Of a stretch of 64,000 nt of DNA, positions 26,610 to 34,829 are shown piece by piece. The notes under the pieces are model-generated. The model did not search any database. It saw only the letters and a program-made list of their open reading frames with translations, and was not told the origin of the DNA. Location: contig JAUNUH010000001.1 of assembly GCA_030538275.1 (NCBI GenBank), positions 397,829-461,828 on the forward strand, given 5' to 3'. The DNA comes from Flavobacteriaceae bacterium. GTDB lineage: Bacteria > Bacteroidota > Bacteroidia > Flavobacteriales > Weeksellaceae. Within the stretch, counting starts at the first letter, position 1; each line of letters starts with the position of its first letter. Made by a program: the position numbers and the translations under genes.

Positions 26610-27686
26610 ATGAAAAAAACAGCATTGAATGAAGTGCACAAAGATTTAGGTGCTAAAATGGTTGATTATGCCGGGTTTGAGATGCCTGTACAATATGCCG
26701 GTGTAACCCAAGAACATATGGCAGTGAGGGAAGGCGTTGGAGTTTTTGATGTAAGCCATATGGGACAATTTAGAGTATCTGGAGAAAATGCCGAAACTTT
26801 TTTACAGAAAATTACCACAAATGATGTTTCAAAGGTAAAAATCGGGCAGGCGCAATACTCGTGTATGACCAATGAACATGGTGGAATTATTGATGATTTG
26901 ATCATCTACAAAATGGATAATTCTGATTATATGCTGGTTGTAAACGCTGGTTGTCTAGATAAGGACTGGGAATGGATTAACAAACAAAATACAGAAGGTG
27001 CCTTTATAGAAAATCAAAGCGAAAACACGGCATTACTCGCAATCCAAGGTCCAGATGCCATCAAATCAATGCAAGCCTTGACAGATGTAAACCTATCAGA
27101 AATCAAATTTTACAACTTTGTAGTTGGTAATTTTGCAGGAATTGAAGATGTTGTGATCTCTGCCACTGGCTATACGGGATCTGGCGGATTCGAAATTTAT
27201 TTTGCTCGAGAAGATGCTGCTCAAATGTGGGAAAAAGTTTTTGAGGCAGGAAAAGAGTATAATATAGTTCCATGCGGTCTGGCGTCTAGAGATACCTTGC
27301 GCCTAGAAAAAGGCTACTGTCTATATGGCAATGATATAGATGAAACTACAACACCACTAGAATCTGGATTGGGATGGATTACCAAATTGAACAAAGATTT
27401 TATTGGAAAAGAAGAACTTGTAAAACAGAAGGAAGAAGGGTTGAAGCGTAAATTAGTCGCTTTTAAAATGATTGACAAAGGTGTGCCTAGAAAAGATTAT
27501 GCTATTGTAGATAATCAAGGAAACCAAATAGGTCAAGTAACTTCTGGTACACAGTCTCCAATATTGAAAGAGGGAATAGGCATGGGATATGTTACAATAG
27601 AAAATGCAGAGCCAGGTAGAGAAATATTTATCCAAGTGAGAAATAAAAATTTGAAAGCAGAAGTGGTTAAAACGCCTTTTCTGTAA
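26610..27686 (+). CDS. gcvT: Aminomethyltransferase, glycine cleavage T protein
   Basis: Transfers the aminomethyl methylene to tetrahydrofolate in the glycine cleavage system. 358 residues, normal length. Motifs: YAGFEMPVQYAGVTQEHMAVREGVGVFDVSHMGQ at the N-terminus (in overlapping pieces), IDDLIIYKM, TGYTGSGGFEIYF, GLASRDTLRLEKGYCLYGNDID with the folate-site Asp, and IGQVTSGTQSPILKEGIGMGYV. Last gene of idi-PTPS-gcvT, closed by a hairpin terminator. gcvP and gcvH are not in the window, and no glycine-riboswitch-like sequence precedes it. Confidence 0.97.
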   Translation: MKKTALNEVHKDLGAKMVDYAGFEMPVQYAGVTQEHMAVREGVGVFDVSHMGQFRVSGENAETFLQKITTNDVSKVKIGQAQYSCMTNEHGGIIDDLIIYKMDNSDYMLVVNAGCLDKDWEWINKQNTEGAFIENQSENTALLAIQGPDAIKSMQALTDVNLSEIKFYNFVVGNFAGIEDVVISATGYTGSGGFEIYFAREDAAQMWEKVFEAGKEYNIVPCGLASRDTLRLEKGYCLYGNDIDETTTPLESGLGWITKLNKDFIGKEELVKQKEEGLKRKLVAFKMIDKGVPRKDYAIVDNQGNQIGQVTSGTQSPILKEGIGMGYVTIENAEPGREIFIQVRNKNLKAEVVKTPFL

Positions 27687-27708
27687 TTTTATCTAAAAAG
27701 TAATTCAC

Positions 27709-27746
27709 AAAACGTGCGTTTTTCAATGAGAAATGCACGTTTTTTA
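27709..27746 (+). terminator. Terminator after gcvT
   Basis: Arms 27709-27717 and 27735-27743 (AAAACGTGC / GCACGTTTT), extended by an internal near-match, followed by T residues. Ends the idi-PTPS-gcvT operon. Confidence 0.85.
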
Positions 27747-27813
27747 TTTTTTAGAAATAAAAAAAATCCGTGATAAAATTATCCGGACAGCATTAAAAAA
27801 AAGTTTAGTGTAT

Positions 27814-28440
27814 CTATATGATAGGTGGTCTGAATACTGCCGTCAGACTTTGAAACTCGTAAAGTTCAGCGTAGTCCAAAAAACGCTTGTCGTTAAGTGT
27901 AAAACTATAAATTGGTAAATTATAGTAAGGATAAAATTCGATAGCATAGGATTGCATAATTTCAGTAATTATAAATCCATGATGCACATCGTTTGGCAGA
28001 CTATTATATACTGCCAGTTGAGTTTCAGAATCTTCTATATCGTACACTATACCTTCGGTATTAATGTATATTACAGGTAATTCTTCATTTTTGATATCTT
28101 GTACCAGAAGCGGCTCAACTCTATTTAAATCAGGAGAAAACAATTTCGCCAAATTTTCGCTTTTACTACCATTCCATTGGATTTTTTCTGATAGAATTTC
28201 GATTTCGACTTTACTTTGTACCGCCTGATTTACTGTAATTTTTTGATTATTATCATTGGAAATCACCAATTTACCTTCGCCTTTAATTTCTTCTGTATCT
28301 ATTATGATATCCTGATTTTTGATAACGAAGGAGGTTCCTTTTTCAATTTTCAATCCATCCCCAATCATTACCTGCGCTTTTGCTGAAATTAACAGCAATA
28401 GCAAAATGCAAGTTGATATGAACCGAATGTTTTGAAACAT
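27814..28440 (-). CDS. Secreted protein, unknown function
   Basis: 208 residues with signal peptide ISTCILLLLLISAKAQ. The first half of the mature protein (VMIGDGLKIEKGTSFVIKN, IKGEGKLVISNDNNQKI) has short, regular beta-strand repeats with the look of a beta-helix or adhesin-type fold. The C-terminus is aromatic-rich (YPYYNLPIYSFTLND). There is no T9SS sorting domain and no lipobox. I do not recognise a family. It is a single gene, divergent from the agmatinase-family gene, with a -7 element (TAATTTTG, minus, 28449-28456) 8 bases upstream. Confidence 0.7.
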   Translation of the reverse strand: MFQNIRFISTCILLLLLISAKAQVMIGDGLKIEKGTSFVIKNQDIIIDTEEIKGEGKLVISNDNNQKITVNQAVQSKVEIEILSEKIQWNGSKSENLAKLFSPDLNRVEPLLVQDIKNEELPVIYINTEGIVYDIEDSETQLAVYNSLPNDVHHGFIITEIMQSYAIEFYPYYNLPIYSFTLNDKRFLDYAELYEFQSLTAVFRPPII

Positions 28441-28448
28441 AATAAAGA

Positions 28449-28456
28449 CAAAATTA
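28449..28456 (-). promoter_or_regulatory. -7 promoter element of secreted protein gene
   Basis: Minus-strand TAATTTTG, 8 bases upstream of the ATG at 28440. Confidence 0.45.
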
Positions 28457-28516
28457 TAATTAAATTTTGATTCAAACTAAAATTATTAACTATTTTCGCA
28501 ATTCAAATTTGAAATC

Positions 28517-29365
28517 ATGAGAATTTTTGCCGACGTTGATGAAAAATATGGAGAGTATTCCACCGCCAAAGCTGTTTTGATTCCTGTACCCTATGATGGA
28601 ACTTCTACCTGGGGAAAAGGTGCTGATAAAGGTCCTGACGCATTTTTGGATGCAGCAGACAATATGGAAATTTATGATATAGAAACACAGTCTGAACCTT
28701 ATAAATTCGGTATTTTTCTAGATAATCCAATTACAGAAAATTCTTCACCAGAGGCTATGACCGATGCCGTACACAAAAGAGTTTCAAAATATTTGAATGA
28801 TCAAAAATTTGTTACACTTTTTGGGGGTGAGCATTCCATCTCAATTGGAAGTATTCGAGCGTTTGGAGAAAAATATGGTAAAATTACTGTATTGCAATTA
28901 GATGCACATACAGATTTGCGTCCAGAGTATCAAGGAAGTAAATGTAATCATGCTTGTGCGGTTTTTGAAGCCAATCAAAACCATCATTTGATACAAGTAG
29001 GAATTAGAAGCATGGATACGGTCGAAGTAGAATATTTGAAAAGAGAAAATGTATTTTTTGCGCATGAAATTGCCGAAAATCCAAATTGGATCGAGGATGT
29101 TTATGCATCTTTAGGTGATAATCCGATTTATATTACCATTGATCTCGACGGATTCGATCCCTCGATTTGTCCTTCTACAGGAACGCCAGAACCCGGCGGA
29201 CTAGAGTGGTATCCAACGCTCAAATTATTGCGTAAAGTTCTGCAAACCAAGAATGTAGTGGGTTTTGATATTGTGGAATTAATGCCCAATCCAAAGGAAA
29301 AATCATCAGACTTTTTAGCCGCCAAACTGTATTATAAAATGTTAGCCTATCACTTTACTAAATAA
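28517..29365 (+). CDS. speB: Agmatinase/arginase-family ureohydrolase
   Basis: Binuclear manganese ureohydrolase, most likely agmatinase (agmatine to putrescine plus urea). 282 residues. All metal motifs are intact: FGGEHSISIG (His), VLQLDAHTDLRPEY (DAHxD) and ITIDLDGFDPSICPSTGTPEPGG (DxDxxDP). The core stretch CNHACAVFEAN lies where agmatinases carry SHG-type residues. No arginine decarboxylase is adjacent, so the agmatine assignment rests on family similarity; other ureohydrolase substrates are possible. It is divergent from the secreted protein and 48 bases upstream of porQ. Confidence 0.88.
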   Translation: MRIFADVDEKYGEYSTAKAVLIPVPYDGTSTWGKGADKGPDAFLDAADNMEIYDIETQSEPYKFGIFLDNPITENSSPEAMTDAVHKRVSKYLNDQKFVTLFGGEHSISIGSIRAFGEKYGKITVLQLDAHTDLRPEYQGSKCNHACAVFEANQNHHLIQVGIRSMDTVEVEYLKRENVFFAHEIAENPNWIEDVYASLGDNPIYITIDLDGFDPSICPSTGTPEPGGLEWYPTLKLLRKVLQTKNVVGFDIVELMPNPKEKSSDFLAAKLYYKMLAYHFTK

Positions 29366-29413
29366 TTCTGAATTTATTTATACGAAATCACAACTAAATC
29401 AGTTAATAAGCTG

Positions 29414-30421
29414 ATGTCGAAATTCGGATTGGCATTTTATTTAATTTTTTCTGTAATCTATCTTGTCGATGCGCAGGACGGAACCCGTGTTTATGAATTT
29501 TTGAACATTACAACATCACCACGACAGGCTGCGCTAGGCGGAAATGCGCAATCTATGTGGGACGCAGATCCCAATATGGCACTCTGGAATCCTGCATTGA
29601 TGAACCCCGAGTCACATAATAAACTGGCTATAAATTATGTAAATCATCTTACTGATATTCAGTTTGGTAACGCATCTTATGTATATCAATGGGACAAGTA
29701 TAATTTTTTTTCGGTTCATGCTCAATATGTAGATTATGGTAAATTCATTGCGGCGGATGACATTGGAAATGTTACGGGAGATTTTTCGGCCAAAGACGCT
29801 GCCATTACCTTAGGATATGCGCATAATTTGAGCGATTTTTTCACCGTTGGGGCCAACCTGAAGTATATTCATTCACAAATCGAAACTTATACGAGTTTTG
29901 CCGCTGCCGCCGATTTGGGAATTGTTTTTCATGATATTGATTATGAGACCAATGTAGCCTTATCTATAAGAAATATTGGAACTCAGTTCAAAGTTTATGA
30001 CAACGAAAGAGAATCACTGCCCGTGCAGGTGAATTTAGGAATTTCTCATAAATTAGAACATGTTCCATTGGAGATATCTGCCACTTTGCATGATTTACAA
30101 AAATTCGATATTTCTGAACAAACACGAGATGATGGACGAGAAGTTCCAAGGATTAGAAAAATAATTGATCATGTTTCACTGGGAGCAGAACTTTTTCCGC
30201 AAAGAGGATTTAATTTGAGATTTGGTTATAATTTCAAACGAGGAAATGAACTCAATACAGATCTTACACGTAATTTTTCTGGTCTTACAGCGGGTTTTGG
30301 CATTAGAATCAGTTCTTTCAGACTCGAATATGCACATGCCCAATATCACGCCTCGTCGAATACAGATCACTTTGGTCTAATAATCGATTTAGAAAATTTC
30401 CTTCAAAGAAGATATTATTAA
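29414..30421 (+). CDS. porQ: Type IX secretion system protein PorQ
   Basis: Outer-membrane beta-barrel protein of the T9SS. 335 residues with a signal peptide ending near IFSVIYLVDAQ. The opening TRVYEFLNITTSPRQAALGGNA is the strongly conserved PorQ start (YEFL, RQAALGG), followed by ADPNMALWNPALMNP. The remainder is alternating beta strands ending in an aromatic residue (YY), as expected for a FadL/PorV-like barrel. It fits functionally with the three T9SS cargo proteins encoded at 4581, 44588 and 52818. Its stop is one base from the converging ATP-grasp gene. Confidence 0.93.
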   Translation: MSKFGLAFYLIFSVIYLVDAQDGTRVYEFLNITTSPRQAALGGNAQSMWDADPNMALWNPALMNPESHNKLAINYVNHLTDIQFGNASYVYQWDKYNFFSVHAQYVDYGKFIAADDIGNVTGDFSAKDAAITLGYAHNLSDFFTVGANLKYIHSQIETYTSFAAAADLGIVFHDIDYETNVALSIRNIGTQFKVYDNERESLPVQVNLGISHKLEHVPLEISATLHDLQKFDISEQTRDDGREVPRIRKIIDHVSLGAELFPQRGFNLRFGYNFKRGNELNTDLTRNFSGLTAGFGIRISSFRLEYAHAQYHASSNTDHFGLIIDLENFLQRRYY

Positions 30422-30422
30422 T

Positions 30423-31628
30423 TTATTCTGTAGCGTAGGATTTGGGCGGAATTATATTCAAAATATTTTCACTTACATAGGTTGAATATTGTTGAAGTAA
30501 GGCTTGAATTCTATCATATGAATTGGATTTAAACATCAATCCAATATGATATTTCTTGTCAATTTTCTCTACAAATTCAACATCATTTACAAAAGATAAA
30601 TCTGGGTTTTCTTCTTTACTCAAAGCAATCAACAGACCCGCAAAATGATTTTGAATATCGGGTAATATATATTCCTGCTCGTTTAATAATGCAAATTCAA
30701 TTCGTGCCCATTCTTTCCACAAGTTAATTCCAGTGGCATGTTCTACCATATTAGAAATATATGCGCCTCCCACGCGCGAGGCAGTTTCTAGAAAATACCA
30801 ATTGCCAGTTTCTTTATCTTTAATAAATTCTGAATGTGTGGCGCCGTTTTGCAATCCAAATTTTTGAAGTAATTCATTATTAAAATGTAATAAATCTTGC
30901 GTTTCTTTTTCATTTGGGTCTAATGTCGTACTCATAAAAACACCGCCACCATGTGAAACGCTCAAAGGTGGATTCAAATAACGAGAAGCACAAGCAAAAT
31001 GAATTTCACCTTTATATACTAACGAATCAACATGATACACATCTCCTGGCCTGAATTGCTCTAGCAAATAATTATGCCTTTCGTCTCCCAATGCATGAAT
31101 GCATTTCCACAAATCATTTGCATTATCAAACTTTTTGATACCGGTAGCAGAGGCTTCACTTCTGGGTTTCAATACCCAGGGCGCTTCTACAGATTCAATG
31201 AATGTATTTATAATTTCATTATTAAATATAGACGTAAATGTCGGACATTGAATACCTTCTGCTTCTGCCTTGGAACGCATGGCCAATTTATCCCTGAAAT
31301 AGCGATGTGTAGTTTGTCCCATTCCTGGAATTCGAAATATTTCTCGAACTTTTGCCGCTTTTTCTACATCAAAATCATCCAATGCTACAACTGTATCGAT
31401 ATTCCTATGCCGCATATAAGCAGCAATTCCCAATATCAAATGATCCATATTCCATTTGAATGGCTCAACTTCTGACATATAAAAAACTTCATCAAGACTT
31501 TCCCAAGGCCACTTGTCGTGCTTCAACGAGGCAGATGTAATGAGCGTAACATGATGGCCAAGCGCCTTGGCTTCCCTCATGAACTCCACACCTTTAAAAT
31601 AACTGGAAATACATAAAATTGTATGCAT
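30423..31628 (-). CDS. ATP-grasp domain protein, substrate unknown
   Basis: 401 residues with the ATP-grasp fold of carbamoyl-phosphate-synthase L-chain and D-Ala ligase relatives. A Rossmann-like N-terminus (ILCISSYFKGVEFMREAKALG, VVALDDFDVEKAAKVREIF) is followed by the ATP-binding core: APWVLKPRSEASATGIKKF, YLLEQFRPGDVYHVDSLV, and metal residues in HSEFIKDKETGNWYFLETASRVGGA. Such enzymes ligate a carboxylate to an amine. There is no neighbouring biosynthetic gene, so the product is unknown. It converges on porQ with a one-base gap and no visible terminator. Confidence 0.85.
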   Translation of the reverse strand: MHTILCISSYFKGVEFMREAKALGHHVTLITSASLKHDKWPWESLDEVFYMSEVEPFKWNMDHLILGIAAYMRHRNIDTVVALDDFDVEKAAKVREIFRIPGMGQTTHRYFRDKLAMRSKAEAEGIQCPTFTSIFNNEIINTFIESVEAPWVLKPRSEASATGIKKFDNANDLWKCIHALGDERHNYLLEQFRPGDVYHVDSLVYKGEIHFACASRYLNPPLSVSHGGGVFMSTTLDPNEKETQDLLHFNNELLQKFGLQNGATHSEFIKDKETGNWYFLETASRVGGAYISNMVEHATGINLWKEWARIEFALLNEQEYILPDIQNHFAGLLIALSKEENPDLSFVNDVEFVEKIDKKYHIGLMFKSNSYDRIQALLQQYSTYVSENILNIIPPKSYATE

Positions 31629-31794
31629 ATTTTTTCGCTGCTTTTAAATTCAATATTCAATAAATCAACTAAAACTAAGCAATATTTATGAACATGACAA
31701 TAGTAGATATGTAATTTCTGCCCTAAAAAATTAAATTAAATAAAAGTTTTCTGTAGATTCATATATTTTCTATTCAATAGAATTATGTTTGAAT

Positions 31795-31824
31795 AAAAAA
31801 AGTGCAACTCAAAGCTGCACTTTT
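31795..31824 (-). terminator. Terminator after YtxH-like gene
   Basis: Arms 31798-31806 and 31816-31824 (AAAAGTGCA / TGCACTTTT), with an A run upstream on the plus strand that is a T tract on the minus strand. Lies 24 bases beyond the stop at 31848. The rest of the 219-base gap 31629-31847 is AT-rich without recognisable features. Confidence 0.82.
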
Positions 31825-31847
31825 CTAGTTTAGGTTAATTAAATGAT

Positions 31848-32123
31848 TTAGTTATAAGACTGTGTTTCGTCTTTAATATCTTCAATTCCTTCTTCTACTT
31901 GATGCTTTGTTTGGTTGAATTTGGTTTCAACAGCACCTTTGGCTTCGTTGAATTTACTTTCCGCTTGATTTTTCAAATCTTGTCCAGCTTCAGTGAATTT
32001 TCTTTTGGCATCATTGAATTGGCTTTTTACTTTGTCTTGCTCTTCTGGTGACATATTTTTATATTTCCAAAAAGCAAGTGCGCCAACGCCTAATAGAGCT
32101 AATAATCCGTTTCTTTTTTTCAT
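31848..32123 (-). CDS. YtxH-like small stress-type protein
   Basis: 91 residues. One N-terminal membrane segment (GLLALLGVGALAFWKY) is followed by a long amphipathic, charged helix with 11-residue-like repetition (KSQFNDAKRKFTEAGQDLKN, ESKFNEAKGAVETKFNQTK). This is the composition of YtxH/LEA-like stress proteins. Probably a membrane-anchored coiled-coil protein, often induced under stress in relatives. It has its own terminator at 31795. Upstream, an almost-consensus -7 (TATTTTTTG, one extra T) lies about 60 bases away. Confidence 0.82.
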   Translation of the reverse strand: MKKRNGLLALLGVGALAFWKYKNMSPEEQDKVKSQFNDAKRKFTEAGQDLKNQAESKFNEAKGAVETKFNQTKHQVEEGIEDIKDETQSYN

Positions 32124-32229
32124 AATATTATTTTTTAATTCAAATTAAAATTGATGCTATATAAATAGAAAATTTTGTGCCAAAAAATACAATTTCAGAT
32201 TTTTTTCCTATTTTATTTTTAATCGAGAT

Positions 32230-32841
32230 TTAATCCATTAAAAATAAAATTACGATTTGAAACAATCCAATGATAAATCCTAACACGGCACCTGTAAGTT
32301 CTATAAAACCCAATTCAGACTTCAAAATTTGGTTCATCAGATTATTTACCTGATCAGAGTCTAATCCATTGATTCTTTGAGCGACTAAACTTCTAATATT
32401 TACCTTATTTTCGACATAATCATGAAAATTATCACTTATATCATCCAAAGATTCATATAATTTACGCTCCAATTCACTTTTCATTTTTGTTTTGGTACCA
32501 TCGCCTACAAAAATACTCAAGAACCAATGTTGCTCTTTAAATTCGGTTTCTAGATAATTATCTACTTTTTGCAAAACAAAATTTACAATTCCCGAAAGGT
32601 TTTCATCTGTAAAAATCTGCTGCTTAATAGAAACAGAAGATAGCAATTCATCTGCCACCAAATCTCCTATACGTTCTGCAATTGCAGATTGACGTTTGGG
32701 GAAAACCCCTTGAAAAGTCCAGAACAAAATACGTGTAGGATTTTTTGGATTAAATAACAGCCAAACGGCTATTTTATTTGTAATCCAGCCTATTAGCCCC
32801 GAAATGAGGGGAATTAAAATAAGTTTTAATATGAACATCAT
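32230..32841 (-). CDS. DUF445 family membrane protein
   Basis: 203 residues. The N-terminal membrane helix contains the DUF445 hallmark LISGLIGWITNKIAVWLLF (GxxTNxxAxxxLF), followed by the conserved GVFPKRQSAIAERIGDLVADELL. A central charged helical region and a C-terminal hydrophobic segment (LGFIIGLFQIVILFLM) complete it. The family is widespread and its biochemical function is unknown. It is a single gene divergent from fahA with a 66-base gap; no perfect -7 box is seen. Confidence 0.9.
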   Translation of the reverse strand: MMFILKLILIPLISGLIGWITNKIAVWLLFNPKNPTRILFWTFQGVFPKRQSAIAERIGDLVADELLSSVSIKQQIFTDENLSGIVNFVLQKVDNYLETEFKEQHWFLSIFVGDGTKTKMKSELERKLYESLDDISDNFHDYVENKVNIRSLVAQRINGLDSDQVNNLMNQILKSELGFIELTGAVLGFIIGLFQIVILFLMD

Positions 32842-32907
32842 GGTTTAATCCTGTAAAATGATTATTTTCACAGCTTGAAACTAACAAATAAAATACCATA
32901 ATTTTTT

Positions 32908-34152
32908 ATGAAATCATTTATTCCTTATGCATCCGATTCGGATTTTTCCATTTACAATATACCATTTGGGGTAGCTTATATAGAAGATGAGTACCCTGCA
33001 TGCGTTACTAGAATAGGAGATACTGTTATAGATTTGTCCTATTTGTTTGACGAAGGATATTTTGATGAATTCGAATTGGAAGAAAATGTTTTTGAAGCAC
33101 TTGTATTGAATCCATTCATCGAATTAGGAAAGAAGATAACGGTTCCGATGAGAGAAAAAATTCAACAATTATTGTTGGAAGGTTCTGCCCTAGAAAACGA
33201 TTCGGAAACCAGGGAAAACGCATTTTTTGCTATTGAAAATGTTGAAATGCTTTTGCCTGTTCACGTTCCAAATTATACTGATTTTTACAGTTCGGTAGAG
33301 CATGCCACCAACGTAGGAAAAATGTTTCGTGATCCAGAAAATGCACTTTTACCCAATTGGAAACACCTACCTGTGGGATATCATGGCAGAGCCTCGTCCA
33401 TAGTTGTGAGCGGCACGGCATTGCGCAGACCCAATGGGCAAACTCAACCTCAAGCCAATCAGCCACCGGTATTTGGAGAAAGCAAAAGACTGGATTTTGA
33501 ATTGGAAATGGCATTTATCACTTCTACTTATACCAATTTGGGCGAATCCATCTCAACTGAAGATGCAGAAAATCATATTTTTGGAATGTTGATTTTTAAT
33601 GATTGGAGCGCCAGAGATATTCAAAAATGGGAATATGTTCCTTTGGGACCATTCTTGGCCAAAAATTTCGGTTCTTCTGTTTCTCCTTGGATTGTTACTT
33701 TGGAGGCGCTTGAGCCATTTCGTGTTGCAGGACCGGTTCAGGAACCAGAAGTTTTGGATTATTTAAAATACGAAGGAGACAAAAATTTTGATATCAATTT
33801 ACAAGTCGGTATTTCTCCTCAAAATCAAGCTGAAAGCATTATTTGTAATTCTAATTTCAAATATATGTATTGGAATATGTCGCAACAATTGGCACATCAT
33901 ACCATCAATGGGTGTAATATAGAAGTGGGTGATATGTATGCCAGCGGCACCATTTCGGGTAAAGATGAAAACAGCTATGGATCTATGCTGGAGCTGAGCT
34001 GGAGTGGAAAAAATCCTCTCAAATTACAAAATGGAGAGGAGCGAACTTTTATCGAAGATTATGATACTGTGAGTATGTATGCTTGGTGCGAAAAAGATGG
34101 GAAAAGAATAGGTTTTGGAAAAGTTGAAACCCAAATTCTACCTGCAAAATAA
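32908..34152 (+). CDS. fahA: Fumarylacetoacetase
   Basis: Last step of tyrosine/homogentisate breakdown: fumarylacetoacetate to fumarate plus acetoacetate. 414 residues, matching the eukaryote-like FahA length. An N-terminal SH3-like domain (about 1-115) precedes the FAH fold with TDFYSSVEHATNVGKMFR (catalytic His and Ca ligand), WKHLPVGYHGRASSIVVSG, ELEMAFIT, IFGMLIFNDWSARDIQKWEYVPLGPF and DMYASGTISGKDENSYGSML. Followed 12 bases later by an FMN reductase gene. Acetoacetate made here is the same end product as that of the HMG-CoA-lyase-like enzyme at 12590. Confidence 0.97.
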   Translation: MKSFIPYASDSDFSIYNIPFGVAYIEDEYPACVTRIGDTVIDLSYLFDEGYFDEFELEENVFEALVLNPFIELGKKITVPMREKIQQLLLEGSALENDSETRENAFFAIENVEMLLPVHVPNYTDFYSSVEHATNVGKMFRDPENALLPNWKHLPVGYHGRASSIVVSGTALRRPNGQTQPQANQPPVFGESKRLDFELEMAFITSTYTNLGESISTEDAENHIFGMLIFNDWSARDIQKWEYVPLGPFLAKNFGSSVSPWIVTLEALEPFRVAGPVQEPEVLDYLKYEGDKNFDINLQVGISPQNQAESIICNSNFKYMYWNMSQQLAHHTINGCNIEVGDMYASGTISGKDENSYGSMLELSWSGKNPLKLQNGEERTFIEDYDTVSMYAWCEKDGKRIGFGKVETQILPAK

Positions 34153-34163
34153 TTTTTAATAAT

Positions 34164-34700
34164 ATGAAGATACAAATTATTTCGAGCAGCATTCGTGATG
34201 GAAGAGAAAGTCACAAAGTTGCATTGTTTTTAAAAAGATGGATTCAAGAAAATACCGATTCAGAGGTAAATATAATTGATCTCAAAGCAAGGAATTATCC
34301 ACTTTTTAATGAAAGATTGAGTTGGATGAAAGAGAAACATCCAGATGCGTTGGAGCTCTCAGAAGAAATCCAAAATGCAGATGCGGTCATAATAATTCTT
34401 CCCGAATACAATGGTGGATATCCTGCCAGTCTGAAGAATGTTGTGGATGTTTTATATGCGGAATGGCAAAACAAACCCATAGGATTGGCACCAATTTCTA
34501 GTGGTGATATGGCAGGAGCGCAGGTAACGACTCAATTCGAATTTATAATGTATAAAATAGGAGCAAGGGTTGTAAAACCCAGATTTCATGTAGCAAGGGT
34601 TCAAGAAAATTTTGCATCACTCGACGAAATAAAAAATCTTTCCTTTTATGAAAAAAATGCTCAAAATCTGTATAATGGCTTGAAAGAAGCACAAAGATGA
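34164..34700 (+). CDS. NADPH-dependent FMN reductase-like flavoprotein
   Basis: 178 residues of the flavodoxin-like FMN_red family. The N-terminal phosphate loop reads IISSSIRDGRESHKVA, and the characteristic LPEYNGGYPASLKNVVDVLY binds the FMN. PISSGDMAGAQ follows. It probably transfers electrons from NAD(P)H through FMN to a quinone or other acceptor. It lies 12 bases after fahA and is probably co-transcribed; a metabolic link to tyrosine degradation is not established. Confidence 0.9.
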   Translation: MKIQIISSSIRDGRESHKVALFLKRWIQENTDSEVNIIDLKARNYPLFNERLSWMKEKHPDALELSEEIQNADAVIIILPEYNGGYPASLKNVVDVLYAEWQNKPIGLAPISSGDMAGAQVTTQFEFIMYKIGARVVKPRFHVARVQENFASLDEIKNLSFYEKNAQNLYNGLKEAQR

Positions 34701-34733
34701 TTCTATAATATTCATTTTTGAAAAAAAATCATT

Positions 34734-34780
34734 GCAAGACTCAGAATTGGATTTGTTAAAAAGACTTTCTGAGTCTTTGC
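34734..34780. terminator. Imperfect hairpin before uvrA, possible terminator
   Basis: Arms 34734-34746 and 34767-34780 pair with one bulge. An A run precedes it, but no T tract follows, so Rho-independent function on the plus strand is uncertain. Confidence 0.4.
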
Positions 34781-34807
34781 TATTTATAAAACTTCTTTTA
34801 GTTTTCG

Positions 34808-34815
34808 TAAATTTG
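34808..34815 (+). promoter_or_regulatory. -7 promoter element of uvrA
   Basis: TAAATTTG, 14 bases before the uvrA ATG at 34830. A TTTG at 34776-34779 is too distant (28-base gap) for a standard -33. Confidence 0.45.
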
Positions 34816-34829
34816 TTGTTTATTTTTTT

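Noticed and set aside
26100..26610. Possible glycine riboswitch before gcvT
   Set aside because: gcvT is preceded by only 15 bases after a coding gene; no room and no GGAG/GAG-type aptamer pattern was seen.
31074..31475. 133-codon plus-strand ORF inside the ATP-grasp gene
   Set aside because: Antisense to a gene with intact ATP-grasp motifs and lacking any domain; a shadow frame.
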